The notes below the pieces were generated by a model. It saw nothing but the letters and a program-made list of their open reading frames with translations, searched no databases and was not told the DNA's origin. Position numbers and translations under genes: made by a program. Of a stretch of DNA of 47,880 bases, positions 43,288-47,880 are shown piece after piece. The number at the start of each line of letters is the position of its first letter. The first letter of the stretch is position 1. Source of the DNA: Flavobacteriaceae bacterium (GTDB lineage: Bacteria > Bacteroidota > Bacteroidia > Flavobacteriales > Flavobacteriaceae); contig JAKIUU010000018.1 in NCBI GenBank assembly GCA_021647405.1, positions 1 to 47,880 of the forward strand, in the 5' to 3' direction.

Positions 43288-44283
43288 ATGAAAACACGTA
43301 GAAACTTTATCAAAATTTCAGCTTTAGGAAGCGCAGCACTTGTAACAAGTTCATGTATGTCATCAGAAAAAGACAATAAAACCCCTGTAAAACATCCTAA
43401 AAAAATCTTAAAACCCATTGTTATTTCTACTTGGCGTCATGGCATACAAGCCAATGCCGATGCTTGGGAAATTTTAAATAGAGGAGGCAAAGCTATTGAT
43501 GCCGTAGAAAAAGGGGTGATGGTGGTAGAATCTGATCCCAGCAATCAAAGTGTAGGCTTTGGCGGATTACCCGATAGAGACGGCTTTGTAACTTTAGATG
43601 CCTGTATCATGGATGAAAATAATAGTTGTGGTGCTGTGGCTTTTTTACAAAATATTGAAAATCCCATTGCTGTAGCGCGCAAGGTGATGGATGAAACACC
43701 TCATGTATTACTTGTGGGTGAGGGGGCTTTGCAATTTGCCAAAGAAAAAGGTTTTAAAACAATCAATTTATTGACAAAAAAGTCTAAAAAAGCGTGGGAA
43801 GAATGGAAAATGAAATCGAAATACACGCCAGTAATCAACAGTGAAAACCATGATACCATTGGGATGTTGGCATTAGATAGCAATGGTAATTTATCAGGTG
43901 CTTGTACAACAAGTGGGATGGCTTATAAATTACATGGCAGGGTAGGCGATTCGCCTATTATAGGTGCAGGCCTTTTTGTAGATAACGAAGTTGGAGCAGC
44001 CTGTGCTACTGGTGTGGGTGAGGCCGTGATGCGTATTGCGGGAAGCGCTATAGTTGTTGAATTAATGCGCAATGGTATGAGTCCAAACGAAGCTTGTAAA
44101 ACGGCAGTAGAACGCATTATTAAAAAACATAAAAGTTTAAAAAACTTACAAGTAGGTTTTTTGGCTTTAAACAAGAATGGAGAAGTGGGAGGCTATAGCA
44201 TTTATGCGGGCTTTAATTATGCTGTACAATCAGAGACCCAAACAACACTGTTAGATGCAAAATACAATAGAGAACGGGACTAA
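43288..44283 (+). CDS. N4-(beta-N-acetylglucosaminyl)-L-asparaginase (Ntn-hydrolase)
   Basis: The 331-residue precursor of a glycosylasparaginase has a twin-arginine motif (TRRNFIK, residues 3-9) and a possible lipidated C23, so it is exported. The autocleavage site is at D189/T190 in NHDTIGMLALD; T190 becomes the catalytic N-terminal nucleophile of the beta chain. GRVGDSPIIGAGLFVDNEVGAACATGVGE-region residues shape the substrate pocket. It removes asparagine from N-glycans or breaks beta-aspartyl peptides. The gene is single. Confidence 0.9.
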   Translation: MKTRRNFIKISALGSAALVTSSCMSSEKDNKTPVKHPKKILKPIVISTWRHGIQANADAWEILNRGGKAIDAVEKGVMVVESDPSNQSVGFGGLPDRDGFVTLDACIMDENNSCGAVAFLQNIENPIAVARKVMDETPHVLLVGEGALQFAKEKGFKTINLLTKKSKKAWEEWKMKSKYTPVINSENHDTIGMLALDSNGNLSGACTTSGMAYKLHGRVGDSPIIGAGLFVDNEVGAACATGVGEAVMRIAGSAIVVELMRNGMSPNEACKTAVERIIKKHKSLKNLQVGFLALNKNGEVGGYSIYAGFNYAVQSETQTTLLDAKYNRERD

Positions 44284-44286
44284 CCA

Positions 44287-44332
44287 TTTTTTTTAAAATT
44301 TTGCAAAGACTGAAAAGGCAAACACGTCTTAA
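44287..44332 (+). repeat. Imperfect direct repeat left of the IS110 remnant
   Basis: TTTTTTTT then GCAAAGACTGAAAAGGCAAA and CACGTCTTAAC are repeated with about 75 to 80 percent identity at 44724-44772. The copies bracket the IS110 remnant. Confidence 0.65.
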
Positions 44333-44378
44333 CCTTTAGATTAGCAAACCAATAAAAGCATTTAAATTTGTTAGAAGA

Positions 44379-44449
44379 AAAAGAATGGGGTGAACTAGTT
44401 CTTAGCATAGTTTTAAAGAACTACGGCTCGTATTAGTCCCCATTCTTTT
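44379..44449 (+). ncRNA. Possible IS110 guide (bridge) RNA segment
   Basis: A 12-bp stem, AAAAGAATGGGG at 44379-44390 against CCCCATTCTTTT at 44438-44449, encloses a second stem, AGTTCTT at 44397-44403 against AAGAACT at 44416-44422. Unpaired stretches lie on both sides between the stems. It sits 108 bases before a truncated IS110-type transposase start. Non-coding ends of IS110 elements encode a bridge RNA with internal-loop guides. The fold and position fit; expression is unknown. Confidence 0.35.
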
Positions 44450-44557
44450 AAATCCGGTTACAAAGGACCAAATAGAATTTAAGATCCGATTACAGTCGGT
44501 ATACCTTATAAAGGTTTTAGTCAACGTAACCATTTTAATAAACTTAAATACAAAGTT

Positions 44558-44674
44558 ATGAGAATTAAACAAACAATTGGTATTGACATCAGTAAATTAA
44601 CATTTGATGTTCGTATTCACGAGACTCTGCAAAAAGCAGAGACGTGGTTATCTTATGATGCTTGTAACAACTAA
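44558..44674 (+). pseudogene. Truncated IS110-family transposase (N-terminus only)
   Basis: The 38-codon frame starts MRIKQTIGIDISKLTFDVRI, which matches the first DEDD catalytic strand of IS110 transposases (GIDxSK-x-x-x-D-V). After about residue 23 the sequence no longer resembles the family and ends at TAA 44672-44674. Intact family members have 300 to 400 residues, so nearly the whole transposase is missing. Confidence 0.65.
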
Positions 44675-44897
44675 TATAGAGATTGCCCGCCCGAACGTAC
44701 CTTTTCGGTACGGGCAGGCCGCAGTTTTTTTCAAAAACTTCGCAAAGATGGAAAGGACAAACATGTCTTAACGAACTTTGCGTAGCAAAGTGTGGTTATC
44801 CCGCCACGGCGGGCAGGCTCAGGAAACATTGTAACAATTTATAATGAGATTGCTTCATCCCGATTTATCGGGATTCGCAAAGACGTTTTTTAACATG
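44675..44897. repeat. Hairpin-rich non-coding stretch
   Basis: This contains CGTACC/GGTACG and CCCGCC/GGCGGG hairpins, each followed by GGCAGG, the second imperfect direct repeat (44724-44772), and a perfect ATCCCGAT-TT-ATCGGGAT palindrome at 44857-44874. I see no gene. The hairpins resemble repeat units elsewhere in the window. Confidence 0.55.
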
Positions 44898-45593
44898 TTA
44901 TTCTAAGATCTTATACAGTTTTTTCATACCAACCGTTGCAGGTTCTGCAATAATGGTCAAATTATCAAACTTATTTTTAGACACATTAGGTTTGGGATCA
45001 ATAAAATAAATAGGTGTCCCATTTTTAACAGCATAAATTAAATTTGCAGCAGGATATACCTGCATAGATGTGCCCATAATAATTAAAATGTCAGCTGATT
45101 GTGTTATTTTTTCGGCAATAGCCAAATTCGGAACAGCCTCACCAAACCACACTATATGTGGGCGCAGTTGAGAATTTAGTTCGCATACATCGCCCAATTT
45201 TAAATCGCTATCCCAATTGTAAACTAAAGATTCTTTAACTGTACTTCTTACTTTTCGTAATTCGCCATGTAAATGAATAACATTCTTGCTGCCAGACCTT
45301 TCATGTAAGTCATCAACATTTTGAGTGATAATGCATACTTCAAATTTATCTTCTAATGCGCTGAGTAAATTATGGGCTTTATTAGGCCGTACATTTAACA
45401 GTTGTTGCCGCCTTTGGTTGTAAAAATCCAAAACCAATTCGGGATTTTTATGCCAAGCTTGAGGTGTTGCTACTTCTTGAATGTTGTGTCCTTCCCATAA
45501 GCCATCGGCATCTCTAAATGTTTTTATACCCGATTCAGCACTCATTCCAGCCCCAGTAAGTACAACAATTTTTTTTCTTCGATTCATAGCCAA
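44898..45593 (-). CDS. Sir2-family NAD-dependent deacylase lacking the zinc cysteines
   Basis: This 231-residue sirtuin has the NAD-binding GAGMSAESGIKTFRD at residues 14-28, ITQNVDDLH at 89-97, catalytic H109 in IHLHGEL and IVWFGEAVP at 147-155. Y58 and R61 form the Y-x-x-R pair typical of class III (SIRT5/CobB) enzymes, which favours succinyl- and malonyl-lysine. The zinc-binding Cys-X2-Cys pairs expected between H109 and W149 are missing; only C137 remains in that region. The cysteine loss may be normal for Bacteroidota. It runs divergently from ychF. Confidence 0.85.
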   Translation of the reverse strand: MAMNRRKKIVVLTGAGMSAESGIKTFRDADGLWEGHNIQEVATPQAWHKNPELVLDFYNQRRQQLLNVRPNKAHNLLSALEDKFEVCIITQNVDDLHERSGSKNVIHLHGELRKVRSTVKESLVYNWDSDLKLGDVCELNSQLRPHIVWFGEAVPNLAIAEKITQSADILIIMGTSMQVYPAANLIYAVKNGTPIYFIDPKPNVSKNKFDNLTIIAEPATVGMKKLYKILE

Positions 45594-45637
45594 AACATTT
45601 CCTTGATAAATTTACAATTAAATCTAAAACGATACAG

Positions 45638-45645
45638 TATATTTG
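45638..45645 (+). promoter_or_regulatory. -7 box for ychF
   Basis: TATATTTG fits TAnnTTTG, 20 bases before the ATG at 45666. It lies inside an upstream extension of the frame (to 45603) and so supports the start at 45666. Confidence 0.55.
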
Positions 45646-45665
45646 CACCGCAAAAAATCATTTTT

Positions 45666-46760
45666 ATGAAAGCTGGAATTGTAGGATTGCCAAACGTAGG
45701 GAAATCAACTTTATTCAATTGTCTGTCAAATGCCAAGGCACAAAGCGCCAATTTTCCGTTTTGTACCATCGAGCCCAATATTGGTGTGGTAAACGTACCA
45801 GATGCACGCCTTAGCGCCTTAGAATCTATCGTTAATCCAGAGCGTGTTATGCCCGCAACTGTTGATATTGTTGATATTGCAGGCTTGGTTAAAGGCGCCA
45901 GTAAAGGCGAAGGTTTGGGTAATAAATTCTTAGCAAACATCAGAGAAACCGATGCCATTATCCATGTTTTGCGCTGTTTTGACAATGATAATATTGTGCA
46001 CGTTGACACGGATATAAACCCAGTTCGCGACAAAGAAACCATTGATATTGAATTGCAGATAAAAGATCTTGAAAGCGTAGAAAAACGCTTAGAACGTGTT
46101 AAAAAGGCTGCCAGAACAGGCGATAAATTGGCACAAAAAGAACTCGTGATTTTAAATAAAGTAAAAGAAAGTCTGGAAAGTGCGGTATCTGTTAGAGAGA
46201 TAGCATTAGACAAAAGTGATAGAGAAGCCTACGTAAAAACATTGCAATTGCTAACAGATAAGCCTGTGTTATATGTGTGTAATGTTGACGAGGCATCTGC
46301 GAAAGACGGTAATGATTATGTTACTCAAGTTAAAGAAGCCGTTAAAAATGAAGAGGCCGAAGTAATTGTATTGGCTGTCGCTACTGAAGCCGATATAACA
46401 GAACTCGACACTTTTGAAGAACGCCAAATGTTTTTAGAAGATTTAGGTTTGGATGAGGCTGGTGCATCAAAACTGATTCGTGCTGCTTATAAATTACTAA
46501 ATTTACAAACCTATTTTACGGCGGGTGTTAAAGAAGTAAGGGCATGGACTATTAATATTGGCGATACAGCACCACAAGCAGCAGGGGTTATTCATACCGA
46601 TTTTGAACGTGGTTTTATCCGTGCCGAAGTGATGAAATATGATGATTACGTCACCCTTGGTTCTGAAGCCAAAGTAAAAGAAGCTGGTAAACTGGCTGTA
46701 GAAGGAAAAGAGTATATCGTTCAAGATGGTGATATTATGAACTTTAGATTTAATGTGTAG
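45666..46760 (+). CDS. ychF: Redox-regulated ATPase YchF (Obg-like)
   Basis: The 364-residue product begins MKAGIVGLPNVGKSTLF. It has the P-loop GLPNVGKST, DIVDIAGLVKGASKGEGLGNKF as switch II, a coiled-coil insertion (about 120-190), the CNVDE motif replacing NKxD, and a TGS-like C-terminus (FTAGVKEVRAWTIN, GFIRAEV). YchF/OLA1 proteins prefer ATP over GTP and bind ribosomes. Tgt begins 47 bases downstream. Confidence 0.95.
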   Translation: MKAGIVGLPNVGKSTLFNCLSNAKAQSANFPFCTIEPNIGVVNVPDARLSALESIVNPERVMPATVDIVDIAGLVKGASKGEGLGNKFLANIRETDAIIHVLRCFDNDNIVHVDTDINPVRDKETIDIELQIKDLESVEKRLERVKKAARTGDKLAQKELVILNKVKESLESAVSVREIALDKSDREAYVKTLQLLTDKPVLYVCNVDEASAKDGNDYVTQVKEAVKNEEAEVIVLAVATEADITELDTFEERQMFLEDLGLDEAGASKLIRAAYKLLNLQTYFTAGVKEVRAWTINIGDTAPQAAGVIHTDFERGFIRAEVMKYDDYVTLGSEAKVKEAGKLAVEGKEYIVQDGDIMNFRFNV

Positions 46761-46767
46761 AATTTAT

Positions 46768-46792
46768 TGTCAGTTCGAGCGCAGTCGAGAAC
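46768..46792 (+). repeat. Short unit of the flavobacterial intergenic repeat
   Basis: TGTCAGTTCGAGC followed by GCAGTCGAGAAC resembles units at 1557-1646 and 38712. It lies between ychF and tgt. Confidence 0.5.
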
Positions 46793-46807
46793 ATTATTTA
46801 AGGATAT

Positions 46808-47880
46808 ATGAAATTTGAGCTTAAAGGAAACGATGTTAACAGCCAAGCCAGAGCTGGCACCATTACAACTGATCACGGTGCCATTCAAACACCCATTTTT
46901 ATGCCTGTGGGTACAGTAGCATCCGTAAAAGGGGTACATCAGCAAGAGCTCAAAAACGATATCAAAGCCCCTATAATTTTAGGCAATACCTACCACTTGT
47001 ATTTACGCCCCAAAATGCCCATTTTAGAACAGGCCGGCGGTTTGCATAAATTTATGAATTGGGATGGCAATATTTTAACCGATAGTGGTGGTTACCAAGT
47101 TTATTCCTTGTCTGCCCGACGTAAAATTAAAGAAGAAGGTGTCAAATTTAAATCGCATATCGATGGGTCATACCACATATTTACACCAGAAAATGTGATG
47201 GAAGTACAGCGCAGTATAGGTGCCGATATTATCATGGCATTTGATGAGTGTACACCGTACCCTTGCGATTATCAATATGCTAAAAACTCGATGCATATGA
47301 CACATCGTTGGTTAGACAGATGTATAGCGCATCTTAAAGAATTACCTTTTAAATACAGCCATTCGCAAGCTTTTTTTCCAATTGTACAGGGCAGCACCTA
47401 TAAAGATTTAAGAGCGCAATCGGCTGAATATATAGCCAATGCTGGCGCCGAAGGCAATGCTATTGGAGGCCTATCGGTTGGGGAGCCCGCCGAAGAAATG
47501 TACGCCATGACAGAATTGGTTTGCAATATATTACCCAAAGACAAGCCACGTTATTTAATGGGTGTGGGCACCCCCATCAATATTTTAGAAAACATCGCTT
47601 TGGGTATTGATATGTTTGATTGTGTAATGCCCACACGCAATGCCCGTAATGGGATGTTGTTTACAGCAAATGGCACTATAAACCTAAGAAATAAGAAATG
47701 GGAAAATGATTTTTCACCTTTAGATGAAATGGGCATCACAACAGTTGATACCTTATATTCTAAAGCTTACTTACGTCATTTATTTGCTGCCAATGAATAT
47801 TTGGGAAAACAAATTGCCTCCATCAATAATTTAGGCTTTTATATTTGGTTGGTTGGTGAAGCAAGAAAGCATATCTTAGC
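46808..47880 (+). CDS. tgt: Queuine tRNA-ribosyltransferase (TGT), cut by the window edge; no zinc site
   Basis: Tgt exchanges guanine-34 for preQ1 in tRNAs with GUN anticodons. The 357 codons present start MKFELKGNDVNSQARAG and have the base-binding DSGGYQV near residue 94, the substrate pocket GGLSVGE near residue 219 and nucleophile D271 in MFDCVMPTRNARNG. The canonical zinc ligands (three Cys and one His, E. coli 302, 304, 307 and 333) are replaced by G309, T311, D314 and N340. The reading frame stays open to the end of the window, so the C-terminus is outside. Expected full length is about 376 residues. Confidence 0.92.
   Translation, partial: MKFELKGNDVNSQARAGTITTDHGAIQTPIFMPVGTVASVKGVHQQELKNDIKAPIILGNTYHLYLRPKMPILEQAGGLHKFMNWDGNILTDSGGYQVYSLSARRKIKEEGVKFKSHIDGSYHIFTPENVMEVQRSIGADIIMAFDECTPYPCDYQYAKNSMHMTHRWLDRCIAHLKELPFKYSHSQAFFPIVQGSTYKDLRAQSAEYIANAGAEGNAIGGLSVGEPAEEMYAMTELVCNILPKDKPRYLMGVGTPINILENIALGIDMFDCVMPTRNARNGMLFTANGTINLRNKKWENDFSPLDEMGITTVDTLYSKAYLRHLFAANEYLGKQIASINNLGFYIWLVGEARKHIL

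Noticed and set aside
45584..46213. 209-codon minus-strand frame opposite ychF
   Set aside because: The plus-strand ychF has full motifs across this region; the Ser/Thr/Leu-rich frame is a codon-bias shadow.

Overview
The window is AT-rich chromosomal DNA from a member of the Bacteroidota, most likely the Flavobacteriaceae. Four things point there. The promoters follow the Bacteroidota -7 pattern TAnnTTTG, seen upstream of at least ten genes, and start codons lack Shine-Dalgarno sequences. Transketolase is split into two genes. Enzymes typical of the group occur (BshA, ClpC, a UbiA-type prenyltransferase, a 7TM-HD phosphohydrolase, a LuxC-type acyl-CoA reductase next to a 2[4Fe-4S] ferredoxin). 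Intergenic 'TGTCAGTTCGAGC'-like repeats are scattered through the window. Most of the window is core housekeeping DNA.

Layout. 1-608 is a decayed stretch with the tail of a RelE/ParE toxin. 609-8253 holds the transketolase N-half, bshA, aroB, proline dehydrogenase, a membrane metallophosphoesterase and typA. 8361-9970 holds an FKBP lipoprotein with calcium-binding repeats, convergent with an outer-membrane beta-barrel protein across a strong terminator. 10011-16578 is a minus-strand block: transketolase C-half, maf, a UbiA-type prenyltransferase, smpB, two small secreted unknowns and clpC. 16813-24902 holds gyrA, a TPR protein, an NlpC/P60 hydrolase, a thiolase and a 7TM-HD protein. 24987-25731 is a tRNA cluster (Ser-GCU, Pro-UGG, Arg-UCU) invaded by a small GIY-YIG gene and scattered with tRNA-like debris. 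25838-26697 is a small accessory island. 26840-33092 holds an acyltransferase with a zinc ribbon, an amidohydrolase, kdsB, hisS and folE. 33222-38703 is a tight two-gene unit: a secreted papain-like protease and a 1336-residue secreted caspase-like protein with five lectin-like repeats. 38863-44283 holds the LuxC-type reductase, ferredoxin, a SulP transporter, a cupin, a LURP-one-like protein and an aspartylglucosaminidase. 44284-44897 contains an IS110 remnant that still carries a nested hairpin upstream of its truncated transposase. 44898 to the end holds a sirtuin, ychF and the start of tgt.

The parts most worth a second look are the papain/caspase pair, the GIY-YIG gene whose end lies inside tRNA-Pro with a 26-bp copy of the tRNA 5' end on its other side, the tRNA-like fragments whose T-arm is replaced by other hairpins, the IS110 remnant with a possible guide-RNA fold, and two enzymes (Tgt and Sir2) that have lost their canonical structural zinc ligands. 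Functions are inferred from motifs read by eye; no database search was run.
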